A DNA stretch of 64,000 nt from Arcanobacterium buesumense (lineage in GTDB: Bacteria; Actinomycetota; Actinomycetes; Actinomycetales; Actinomycetaceae). Made by a program: the position numbers and the translations under genes. A model generated the notes under the pieces. It worked only from the letters and a program-made list of their open reading frames with translations. It was not told the origin of the DNA and did not search any database. Shown here piece by piece: positions 26,939 through 34,298 of the stretch. How positions within the stretch are numbered: position 1 is the first letter of the stretch; each line of letters opens with the position of its first letter. The stretch is from positions 434,001 through 498,000 of the forward strand of contig NZ_CP050804.1 in NCBI RefSeq assembly GCF_012563545.1, written 5' to 3'.

Positions 26939-27012
26939 CGCGGGGTGGAGCAGTTCGGTAGCTCGCCGGGCTCATAACCCGGAGGTCCCAGGTTCAAATC
27001 CTGGTCCCGCAA
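26939..27012 (+). tRNA. initiator tRNA-fMet (CAT)
   Basis: This 74-base cloverleaf has CAT in the anticodon loop. Initiator marks are visible: an unpaired C1-A72 at the end of the acceptor stem, and three consecutive G-C pairs in the anticodon stem (GGG ... CCC around CTCATAA). CCA is not encoded. A hairpin terminator follows 5 bases later. Confidence 0.95.
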
Positions 27013-27017
27013 CTAGA

Positions 27018-27056
27018 AAAGCCGGAATGTTAACTAAGTGTTGATATTCCGGCTTT
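27018..27056 (+). terminator. terminator after initiator tRNA
   Basis: AAAGCCGGAAT (27018-27028) pairs perfectly with ATTCCGGCTTT (27046-27056), followed by ATTTTTAT. The 17-base loop is rather long. Confidence 0.8.
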
Positions 27057-27099
27057 ATTTTTATGCGATGGGTGGACTGGTGATCCCGTGCGTTATAGC

Positions 27100-28242
27100 G
27101 GCTCTTCGTGTTTTAGCGGGGTGTGGAGATGCAGAAGTGGTGAAGGTAGTTCATGCTTAGAGTGTGAATCAAAAACTTGAACGTACCTTCACCGCTTATG
27201 ATCCTACCGTAATTCTTGCTCGGCTTGTGAGTTTGAAGTCACTACGGTATGTGACGTCGAGCATCATCAAATCATTGATATTATCCCAAGCTGTAACTAC
27301 ATAGACGTAGCCCGCTATTTAAAAGACCAGCCCAACGCTTGGAAAGCACGAATCCGTTATGCCACTTTAGACATGAGCCCAACATACCGTGCTGTGTATA
27401 ACGTGGTATTACCTCAGGCAACTCAAATAGCTGATCATTTCCATGTGATTACGTTAGCCAATCGTGTGTTAGATACTGTACGTAGACGCGTACAAAATCA
27501 GACCTTGGGACACCGTGGGCATAAAAAAGATCCTTTATACAAGATTCGGCGTTTACTGACATATGGTAGTGAAAAACTACTGCCAGCAATGGTCCAGCGT
27601 CTAGAAAGCATGCTTGTGTTAGGAGATCCTCACGCTGAAGTAGCGATTGCGTATCGGATAAAAGAACGCTTACGAGAGTTTTATCAGCAAACAGATCTTG
27701 GTGTTGCGACCACCATGCTTGCAGAATTGATACAAACATGCCTGGATGTGGCTATGCCCCCAGAAATTCAGCAGCTAGGACGCACGCTACAACGATGGCA
27801 GCTTCAAATCTTGGCGTATCATCAAACGCATCTTTCTAATTCCATCACCGAGGCGTTAAACAATCTCATCAAACGTATTAAACGTATCGGATTTGGGTTC
27901 ACGAATTTCAACAACTATCGCATTCGTGCATTACTGTATGCCGGTAAACCTAACTGGAGACTGCTGCATAATATCTTCGTGTAACCTGTTTACCAGTGAG
28001 AAGATCACAAGGCATTTTCTATCATCGAGTGTTCCTCGCACTAACAACAACGGGTTAACAAAGACAATGTATATTGCTTACTTTTGTATAGTTATTCCGG
28101 GCCACTAAAAATCTCATCACCGCCACATTAACGGCAACGAAAACACAGCTACTAACTTTAAAATCACTACACCAGCACTTGATACTAGGCCTGTAAACCC
28201 ACCGAGTAACAACGTTTCACCCCGCTAAAACGCGAAGAACCC
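27100..28242 (+). mobile_element. truncated ISL3-family insertion sequence
   Basis: Left end GGCTCTTCGTGTTTTAGCGG (from 27100) and the reverse complement of the right end, GGTTCTTCGCGTTTTAGCGG (ending at 28241), are inverted repeats that extend 23-25 bases. The 1.14 kb size is short for ISL3, and the transposase lacks its N-terminal zinc-finger part, so an internal deletion has occurred. No 8-bp target duplication could be seen. About 230 bases between the transposase stop and the right repeat carry no ORF. Confidence 0.8.
27229..27984 (+). pseudogene. ISL3-family transposase lacking its N-terminus
   Basis: The frame is open from about 27208, and ISL3 similarity begins near 27238 (VCDVEHHQIIDIIP), continuing through ARIRYATLDMSPTYRAVY, ADHFHVITLANRVLDTVRRRVQN, TLGHRGHKKDPLY and SITEALNNLIKRIKRIGFGFTNFNNYR. 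The catalytic DDE domain is partly present, but the first catalytic block and zinc-binding region are missing. A start at ATG 27373 would give 203 residues, surely inactive. Confidence 0.85.
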
Positions 28243-28377
28243 TTTTACTACAGCAATGCCTGGCGTCAGTAGTTGTCTGGTGTTTATTGATGAAGTTATG
28301 AAGGATGAGATTCTCTATGTGAATGGGAATAAAAGAAGTGTTTTGGTGGTTGGGGAAGTGGTAAAACGGGAGAGAAT

Positions 28378-29112
28378 ATGTATATCGTAGTACGGCAAGT
28401 AAAAGAAACACTATTCCCAGTCGAGGGCAATCCGCATGGTCCATTGCCTGCATATTTTGTGTTATGGACGGTAGTAACTGGCTTAGTGGATGCATACTCG
28501 TATCTTGTTTTAGGACGAGTGTTTGTTGCTAATATGACGGGCAACGTGGTGTTTGTAGGATTTGCCCTGGGTGGAGCTCCCGGGTTCACGTGGTGGGCGT
28601 CTATTTTAGCTATCTGCGCCTTTATCGTTGGTGCTTTTACTGGCGGGAAGCTCCGGCGTAGCCGTCTTGGTAACCATCGGGCGCAATTCTTAGCTGCAGT
28701 GATGACTGTTCAACTACTGCTTATGCTTTTTGCTATGGGGACGTCGTTGCTTCTTAACTCCACACTACAGTTGGTGGGACTTGTGGCGACTATTAGTTTA
28801 TTGAGTACGTCGATGGGGTTGCAAAATGCTTCTGCGCGAGCTATCGCTGTTCCAGATTTGACGACAACCGTTTTGACGTTGACTATTACTGGGTTGGCTG
28901 GTGATGGAAGCCCGGTTGGAGAAAAAGAGCATAATGTTGGCAGACGTCTTGTCTCGATACTCGCAATGGCATTTGGGGCTTTTGTGGGAGCCGGATTTAT
29001 TGTGCACGATCTGCCGATAGCTGTTTTGATCATGGCAGTTATTTTATTGAGTATTATTTTATGGCGATTGCTCGTGCATTCGCGGGATACTGAAGAATGG
29101 GTGAAACGATAA
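28378..29112 (+). CDS. DUF1275 (YoaK) family membrane protein
   Basis: This gene encodes 244 residues from ATG 28378, after GGGAGAG. It is almost wholly hydrophobic with about six transmembrane helices. Family landmarks are TGLVDAYSYLVLGRVFVANMTGN, here cited as GLVDAYSYL and VANMTGN, and GLQNASARA. Members are widely spread with no proven transport substrate. It follows the ISL3 remnant and precedes a DNA-repair gene by 56 bases. Confidence 0.88.
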   Translation: MYIVVRQVKETLFPVEGNPHGPLPAYFVLWTVVTGLVDAYSYLVLGRVFVANMTGNVVFVGFALGGAPGFTWWASILAICAFIVGAFTGGKLRRSRLGNHRAQFLAAVMTVQLLLMLFAMGTSLLLNSTLQLVGLVATISLLSTSMGLQNASARAIAVPDLTTTVLTLTITGLAGDGSPVGEKEHNVGRRLVSILAMAFGAFVGAGFIVHDLPIAVLIMAVILLSIILWRLLVHSRDTEEWVKR

Positions 29113-29168
29113 CATTAATACTTGTTGCTAGTTTAGCTATGGTTTGCAGCTAGGGAGAAGGTGGTTTT

Positions 29169-29648
29169 GTGCGTTTATGGAGTTTAGATCCAAGCCATTT
29201 GGATAGGGCGGCATTAGTTGCTGGTTGGCGTGAGGGGCTATTGGCACAAAAAGTGCTTGCTGGCTTGACCAAAGGATATCAGCACCATCCGCAGCTCGAG
29301 AGATTTCGGGCCCAAGATGATCCGATGGCTGCTATTGGCGCTTGGCTAGCTGGACTCCATGAAGATGCTACTCGGCGTGGATACGCATTTGATGCTACAA
29401 AAATTACTTTCCCACCGCGGGTGATAACTAACATTCAAGTACCAGTTACGTCTGGACAGTTGGCGTACGAGGCTCAATGGTTACGAGCTAAAATTGAACG
29501 ACGTGCACCACAGTTATTGCATCATGAGCCGTGGGTCAGTGGTAAATTTCGGACTCATCCGATTTTCGTCCTCACTGCAGGTGACGTGGAGGGGTGGGAA
29601 AGGAATTCGAAAGATGAGAATCCCTGTGGCTTATTTGACGATAGATAA
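29169..29648 (+). CDS. pyrimidine dimer DNA glycosylase family protein
   Basis: This gene encodes 159 residues. MRLWSLDPSHLDRAALVAGWREGLLAQKVL (landmarks WSLDPSHLD and WREGLLAQ) and GYQHHPQLERF match the Pyr_excise family related to T4 endonuclease V, which nicks DNA at UV dimers. The family's N-terminal Arg and the HHPQL block are kept. GTG/ATG choice: the GTG at 29169 follows AGGGAGAAGG. Whether it excises UV dimers, as in phage T4, is inferred from family only. Confidence 0.8.
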   Translation: MRLWSLDPSHLDRAALVAGWREGLLAQKVLAGLTKGYQHHPQLERFRAQDDPMAAIGAWLAGLHEDATRRGYAFDATKITFPPRVITNIQVPVTSGQLAYEAQWLRAKIERRAPQLLHHEPWVSGKFRTHPIFVLTAGDVEGWERNSKDENPCGLFDDR

Positions 29649-29738
29649 TTTATGCTTATATCGTTTTACTTATTCACTTGTAGGGTAAAATAATCACACG
29701 TGCAGTGGAGATTGCCTACTTAGAGAGCTAATTTAACT

Positions 29739-30043
29739 ATGCCTACTTTTAATAGTTCCCATTCGGATTATGCTGTGCTGGCTGAGCGTTATGAGGATTT
29801 TGTGGGTTCAAGCCCGTATGGGACTTTTATGCAAAGTGTTGGTTGGGCGCAGGTGAAGAATAATTGGGATGCGGACTATGTTTATGTAGAAGATGAAGCT
29901 GGCAATATTAAGGCTGCCATGAGTTTGTTGTCTATTTCGAATGATGGTGGGCGGTCGTCGTTTACTTATGGTCCGGGTGCTCCGGTGTGTGACTTTTCTG
30001 ATCGGGAATTGGTTGAGGAACTGATTGCTGAAGCTGAACCAGT
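29739..30043 (+). repeat. 305-bp direct repeat, copy 1 (5' end of femX-like gene 1)
   Basis: Identical base for base to 30893-31197 and 31985-32289, starting exactly at the ATG. Between copies 1 and 3 the identity extends to 335 bases (30073 / 32319). Confidence 0.95.
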
Positions 30044-30767
30044 ATTGCGTCAGCGTCATTCATTTTTACTGCGCCTAGGAGTTTTCCAACCTTGGAATCG
30101 TGGACTCATCGAGCTTTGGCAGGATTCCCCTTATGTTGTGCGTAGCCAAGAACTACTTCCACGAGTTTTTACTAATCCACGGACGGAAATGGTTTTAGAT
30201 CTTGCTGATTTCGATGCTGTAGATCCACTTGCTAGTTTTTCATCTAAAACTCGAAATAAGATTCGCAAGGCCGGAAAAAATGGTGTTAGTACTCGCTATG
30301 TGACTGTGGATTCATCAGATTACTACCATGTTTTGGATGAGTTTTATCGCCTCATTGAGATTATGGCGCAACGGCATGGTATTTCGCATCGGCCTTACGT
30401 TTATTTTGACAGGCTTATACGCGCTTATCCGAATGCTCGGTTATGGATAAGTGAACATGAATCAGGACAAGTATTAGCAGCGTGTATTGTTATTAGCTAC
30501 AACCAGGTAGCAAGCTATGTTTACTCCGCATCTTCTGATCTTATGCGCCATCATCGGGCAACCTACCAGATGAACTATGAAGCTATTGCGCAAGCGGTTA
30601 GTGAGGGAATGTGCTCGTATAACATGGGTGGGATTTTAGCAGTTGATCCGACAGAAGGCTTGTATCAGTTCAAAGAGAGCTTTACTGGAAAAACTGGGGT
30701 GCGAGAATATTTTGGTGAGCTAGATATTATTCGGGATCACGCAGGCTATGGCCAGTTCACTGCATAA
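29739..30767 (+). CDS. FemX-like peptidoglycan bridge aminoacyltransferase, copy 1
   Basis: This gene encodes 342 residues of the FemA/FemB/MurM family (two GNAT-like subdomains): VGWAQVKNNWDADYVYVED near the start, SSKTRNKIRKAGKNGVSTRYV in the middle and SYVYSASSDLMRHHRATYQMNYEAI late. Such enzymes use aminoacyl-tRNA to add residues to the lipid II side chain at the membrane. There is no coiled-coil insertion of the S. aureus Fem type, so it is nearer to MurM/FemX. The first 305 bases are identical to copies 2 and 3; the rest is diverged in patches. TAAAAT (near 29694) may be part of its promoter. Confidence 0.9.
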   Translation: MPTFNSSHSDYAVLAERYEDFVGSSPYGTFMQSVGWAQVKNNWDADYVYVEDEAGNIKAAMSLLSISNDGGRSSFTYGPGAPVCDFSDRELVEELIAEAEPVLRQRHSFLLRLGVFQPWNRGLIELWQDSPYVVRSQELLPRVFTNPRTEMVLDLADFDAVDPLASFSSKTRNKIRKAGKNGVSTRYVTVDSSDYYHVLDEFYRLIEIMAQRHGISHRPYVYFDRLIRAYPNARLWISEHESGQVLAACIVISYNQVASYVYSASSDLMRHHRATYQMNYEAIAQAVSEGMCSYNMGGILAVDPTEGLYQFKESFTGKTGVREYFGELDIIRDHAGYGQFTA

Positions 30768-30820
30768 ATAATCAGCTGAATATCTAGATAGATTTTCGGA
30801 TGCTGAGCGGAAAAGCTAAA

Positions 30821-30848
30821 TTAACGTCAGTGCCGTCTGTGTTAAAAT
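30821..30848 (+). promoter_or_regulatory. candidate promoter of femX-like copy 2
   Basis: TTAACG (30821-30826) and TAAAAT (30843-30848) are spaced by 16 bases and lie 45 bases before the ATG. This suggests copy 2 has its own promoter and is not only read from copy 1. Confidence 0.45.
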
Positions 30849-30892
30849 ATCTTTGTATTTTTAGTTTTATTTCCAAAGAAAGCTAACTTATT

Positions 30893-31197
30893 ATGCCTAC
30901 TTTTAATAGTTCCCATTCGGATTATGCTGTGCTGGCTGAGCGTTATGAGGATTTTGTGGGTTCAAGCCCGTATGGGACTTTTATGCAAAGTGTTGGTTGG
31001 GCGCAGGTGAAGAATAATTGGGATGCGGACTATGTTTATGTAGAAGATGAAGCTGGCAATATTAAGGCTGCCATGAGTTTGTTGTCTATTTCGAATGATG
31101 GTGGGCGGTCGTCGTTTACTTATGGTCCGGGTGCTCCGGTGTGTGACTTTTCTGATCGGGAATTGGTTGAGGAACTGATTGCTGAAGCTGAACCAGT
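30893..31197 (+). repeat. 305-bp direct repeat, copy 2
   Basis: Identical to 29739-30043 and 31985-32289. Identity stops after GAACCAGT, where copy 2 reads TCTACAGG and copies 1 and 3 read ATTGCGTC. Confidence 0.95.
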
Positions 31198-31930
31198 TCT
31201 ACAGGATCGGCACTCTTTTGTACTGCGCCTTGGGAGCTTTGAGTTGTGGAACCAAGAGTTGGTAGATATCTGGCGGGCATCATCATATATCATGCGATCG
31301 TCGGAATCCGCTCGAGGATCTTTTACCAATCCACAACTTGTCATGGTTTTAGATCTCGATAAGATTGACGAAGAAGATCCTATGATTTCTTTCCCTGCTA
31401 GCGTACGAAATAAGATTCGCAAAGGGGAGAAAAATGGAGTTGCAACACGATTCGTCACTGTTGATTCTCCCGATTATCGTGACGTTTTAGATAAGTTTTA
31501 TCAGCTTATTGAAACCATGGCAGAGCGTCAAGGTATTCCGCATCGCCCGTATGACTATTATGATCGAATGATGCATGCCTTCCCTCAAGCACGGTTGTGG
31601 ATTACCGAGCATGTTTCCGGTAAAGCACTAGCCGGAAGTTTAGGCGTGACATACAATCGGGCCGCCAGTGATGTTTATGAGGCGTCCTCGAACGATATGC
31701 GACAGACTCGTCCAAGTTTTCAGATGAATTATGAAGCTATCGCTCAAGCGAAACGCGATGGCGTGGATATTTACGATATGGGCGGAATTTACACAGCTGA
31801 TCTCAGTGATGGTTTGTATAACTTCAAGGAGCGGATCTGTGGTCCAGATGGCGTTCGTGAGTATGTTGGTGAGCTCGATGTCGTGCGCAACCAGGAAAAA
31901 TATCATGAGTTTATGGCGAAGTGGATGTAG
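30893..31930 (+). CDS. FemX-like peptidoglycan bridge aminoacyltransferase, copy 2
   Basis: This gene encodes 345 residues of the same family as copies 1 and 3. The N-terminal 101 residues are identical to theirs. The central and C-terminal parts differ (ELWNQELVDIWRASSYIM, GSLGVTYNRAASDVYEASSN, DIYDMGGIYTADLSDGLY), which is where substrate choice is expected in Fem proteins. It carries the YDYYDRMMHAFPQARLWITEH segment shared almost exactly with copy 3. The intergenic distance to copy 1 is 125 bases and to copy 3 is 54 bases. Confidence 0.9.
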   Translation: MPTFNSSHSDYAVLAERYEDFVGSSPYGTFMQSVGWAQVKNNWDADYVYVEDEAGNIKAAMSLLSISNDGGRSSFTYGPGAPVCDFSDRELVEELIAEAEPVLQDRHSFVLRLGSFELWNQELVDIWRASSYIMRSSESARGSFTNPQLVMVLDLDKIDEEDPMISFPASVRNKIRKGEKNGVATRFVTVDSPDYRDVLDKFYQLIETMAERQGIPHRPYDYYDRMMHAFPQARLWITEHVSGKALAGSLGVTYNRAASDVYEASSNDMRQTRPSFQMNYEAIAQAKRDGVDIYDMGGIYTADLSDGLYNFKERICGPDGVREYVGELDVVRNQEKYHEFMAKWM

Positions 31931-31984
31931 TACACCAAGCTTGTGTTACGGATACCTTCCAGATAAAAGTTAGGGTGGTTTAAT

Positions 31985-32289
31985 ATGCCTACTTTTAATA
32001 GTTCCCATTCGGATTATGCTGTGCTGGCTGAGCGTTATGAGGATTTTGTGGGTTCAAGCCCGTATGGGACTTTTATGCAAAGTGTTGGTTGGGCGCAGGT
32101 GAAGAATAATTGGGATGCGGACTATGTTTATGTAGAAGATGAAGCTGGCAATATTAAGGCTGCCATGAGTTTGTTGTCTATTTCGAATGATGGTGGGCGG
32201 TCGTCGTTTACTTATGGTCCGGGTGCTCCGGTGTGTGACTTTTCTGATCGGGAATTGGTTGAGGAACTGATTGCTGAAGCTGAACCAGT
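31985..32289 (+). repeat. 305-bp direct repeat, copy 3
   Basis: Identical to the starts of copies 1 and 2; identity with copy 1 runs on to 32319. Confidence 0.95.
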
Positions 32290-33016
32290 ATTGCGTCAGC
32301 GTCATTCATTTTTACTGCGTTTAGGTGTGTTTCAGTCCTGGCGGCAAGAGCTGGTAGCTTTATGGCAAGCGTCAGATTATATCATTCGCCCGGATGAAAA
32401 TAGTAAAGGACGTTTTTCAAATCCCCGCACTATGATGGTTGTTGATTTATCGGCCATCGATCTCGATAAGCCGATGATGACTTTTTCTTCTAGTGTGCGA
32501 AACAAGATCCGCAAAGGGGAGAAAAATGGTGTTAGTACTCGCTATGTGACTGTGGATTCATCAGATTACTACCATGTTTTGGATGAGTTTTATCGCCTCA
32601 TTGAGATTATGGCGCAACGGCATGGTATTTCGCATCGTCCGTATGACTATTATGATCGGATGATGCATGCCTTCCCTCAAGCACGGTTGTGGATTACTGA
32701 GCATGAATCAGGTTTGGCCTTATCTGCTTGTTTAGTTATTAGCTATGGTGATACGGCTACCTATGTATATGCCGCCTCGTCAAATGATATGCGGCAAACA
32801 CGGCCAAGTTACCAAATGAATTATGAGGCTATTGTGCAGGCGAAGCGTGACGGTATGAGTCGCTACGATATGGGTGGCGTGCCACTTGTTGATTTAAGTG
32901 ATGGGCTATATCGGTTTAAAGAGCGGTTTTGTGGTCCTGATGGGGTGTTCGAAACAATCGGTGAGCTTGATGTAGTCCGTGATGAGAGTTTGTATAGTCG
33001 TTTCATCGGAGCATAG
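31985..33016 (+). CDS. FemX-like peptidoglycan bridge aminoacyltransferase, copy 3 (mosaic)
   Basis: This gene encodes 343 residues. It is a patchwork. Bases 31985-32319 match copy 1; 32522-32637 (GVSTRYVTVDSSDYYHVLDE ...) also match copy 1 exactly; the next roughly 65 bases (YDYYDRMMHAFPQARLWITEH) match copy 2; and 32320-32520 is unique. Family motifs are intact (SSSVRNKIRKGEKNG, ATYVYAASSNDMRQTRPSYQMN). It is expected to act with copies 1 and 2 on the peptidoglycan interpeptide bridge. The ATG follows AGGGTGG. Confidence 0.9.
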   Translation: MPTFNSSHSDYAVLAERYEDFVGSSPYGTFMQSVGWAQVKNNWDADYVYVEDEAGNIKAAMSLLSISNDGGRSSFTYGPGAPVCDFSDRELVEELIAEAEPVLRQRHSFLLRLGVFQSWRQELVALWQASDYIIRPDENSKGRFSNPRTMMVVDLSAIDLDKPMMTFSSSVRNKIRKGEKNGVSTRYVTVDSSDYYHVLDEFYRLIEIMAQRHGISHRPYDYYDRMMHAFPQARLWITEHESGLALSACLVISYGDTATYVYAASSNDMRQTRPSYQMNYEAIVQAKRDGMSRYDMGGVPLVDLSDGLYRFKERFCGPDGVFETIGELDVVRDESLYSRFIGA

Positions 33017-33039
33017 AAATCTTTCCTTTTTATAACTTG

Positions 33040-33103
33040 TTGACTTCTTAATTACCGCGACTATACACTGAGTGACTAGAAGAACTAGTCACTCAGTGTA
33101 TAG
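33040..33103 (+). promoter_or_regulatory. padR promoter with perfect 19-bp inverted-repeat operator
   Basis: TTGACT (33040-33045) and TATACA (33062-33067), 16 bases apart, form a sigma-70-like promoter. The -10 lies inside the left arm of CTATACACTGAGTGACTAG (33061-33079), which pairs perfectly with 33085-33103 across AAGAA. Each arm also holds a smaller CACTnAGTG symmetry, so two dimers could bind. The operator ends 8 bases before the padR ATG. Autorepression by PadR is the natural reading. Confidence 0.8.
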
Positions 33104-33111
33104 GGGGTTGT

Positions 33112-33642
33112 ATGGAAGTCCAGTACGCATTCCTTGGTCTGCTCACCCAAGAACCAAATTACGGCTATGAGTTGAAAAAACTATACGATCAGCTGTTCGC
33201 TGGCGACAAACCAATTTTGCCTGGCCAAGTCTATTCCACTTTGGCTCGCCTCCTCCGCGACGCCAAAGTGATCGAAGTTGACGACGACGGCGCATCCAAC
33301 GGACCTAGTCGTACCAGATACGCCCTCACCCCAGCCGGCCGCAACGCCGTCGTCGAATGGTTGGGAAAACCAGAAATGCCTTCCCCAACGCTCCAAGCAA
33401 CCATGTACGGTAAAACAGTCCTCGCGCTCATCGTCGAAGGCGATGCTGCTCCCTACCTACGTGCCCAACGCAAACTGCATCTCGAACGCATGCGTGACCT
33501 TACCCGGCGTAAAAAAGACGCACCGATGGCCGAAAAACTCCTTCTCGACAACGCAATTTTTCATATCGAAGCAGACCTGCGCTGGATCGAACTTGCCAGT
33601 GCACGACTCGGAAAACTCAAGGAAGAGCTATGTCTGAAATAA
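33112..33642 (+). CDS. PadR-family transcriptional regulator
   Basis: This gene encodes 176 residues with a PadR winged helix at about 3-80 (AFLGLLTQEPNYGYELKKLYDQLF, landmark GLLTQEPNYGYELKK) and the wing TRYALTPAGRNAVVEWL. A C-terminal helical dimerisation region (about 100-176) makes it a PadR of the longer Vir-like subgroup. Its stop overlaps the ABC ATPase start by 13 bases, so it controls, and is made with, the exporter. GGGGG ahead of the ATG is the ribosome site. Confidence 0.92.
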   Translation: MEVQYAFLGLLTQEPNYGYELKKLYDQLFAGDKPILPGQVYSTLARLLRDAKVIEVDDDGASNGPSRTRYALTPAGRNAVVEWLGKPEMPSPTLQATMYGKTVLALIVEGDAAPYLRAQRKLHLERMRDLTRRKKDAPMAEKLLLDNAIFHIEADLRWIELASARLGKLKEELCLK

Positions 33643-34295
33643 TCCTCACCGCCCGCGATCTGACCAAAACATACGGCACAACTCGCGCTATGCGTGGAAT
33701 ATCACTCGACGTCACGCGCGGCGAAGCCCTTGCTATTATGGGGCCATCTGGCTCCGGAAAATCTACCTTGCTCCACGCCCTAGCCGGTATCGAACTCCCT
33801 GATTCCGGAACAATCCAGGTCAACGGACGTGAACTCACCACCATGAGCGAATCGGAACGCACAATACTGCGCCGGCGCGACTTCGGCTTCGTTTTCCAAT
33901 TCTCCCAACTCGTCCCTGAACTCACCGCACGTGACAATGTTGCCGTGCCACTCCTGCTCGACGGCAAATCAAAATCCAAAGCTTACTATGAGGCCGATAA
34001 ATGGTTAGACACCGTCGGATTGCTCGAACACGCAACCGCGTTGCCTGGTCAGCTTTCCGGTGGCGAAGCTCAACGAATCGCTATCGCCCGCGCCCTGTGC
34101 CCGAAACCATCCATCCTTTTCGCCGACGAACCTACCGGGTCCCTCGATTCGCTCAACTCCGAAACCGTGATGACCATGTTTATGGATATTGCTCGAACAA
34201 CCGGGATGACTGTCATTATGGTCACCCATGAGCCACTGATCGCTGCCTATGCCGATCGGGAAGTCGTTGTGCGTGACGGCCTGCTGGAGGGATAA
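33630..34295 (+). CDS. MacB/LolD-type ABC transporter ATP-binding protein
   Basis: This gene encodes 221 residues. All motifs are canonical: Walker A GPSGSGKST, Q-loop FVFQFSQL, signature LSGGEAQR, Walker B ILFADEPTGSLD and H-loop VTHEP. It belongs to the class paired with FtsX-type permeases. It overlaps padR by 13 bases and is 3 bases from the permease start. It likely powers export of an antimicrobial or a lipoprotein-like cargo; the cargo is unknown. Confidence 0.93.
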   Translation: MSEIILTARDLTKTYGTTRAMRGISLDVTRGEALAIMGPSGSGKSTLLHALAGIELPDSGTIQVNGRELTTMSESERTILRRRDFGFVFQFSQLVPELTARDNVAVPLLLDGKSKSKAYYEADKWLDTVGLLEHATALPGQLSGGEAQRIAIARALCPKPSILFADEPTGSLDSLNSETVMTMFMDIARTTGMTVIMVTHEPLIAAYADREVVVRDGLLEG

Positions 34296-34298
34296 ACA

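Noticed and set aside
33061-33103. Inverted repeat before padR as a terminator of femX-like copy 3
   Set aside because: It overlaps a good promoter and ends next to the padR ribosome site with no T tract; an operator fits better, though it could slow transcription from upstream.
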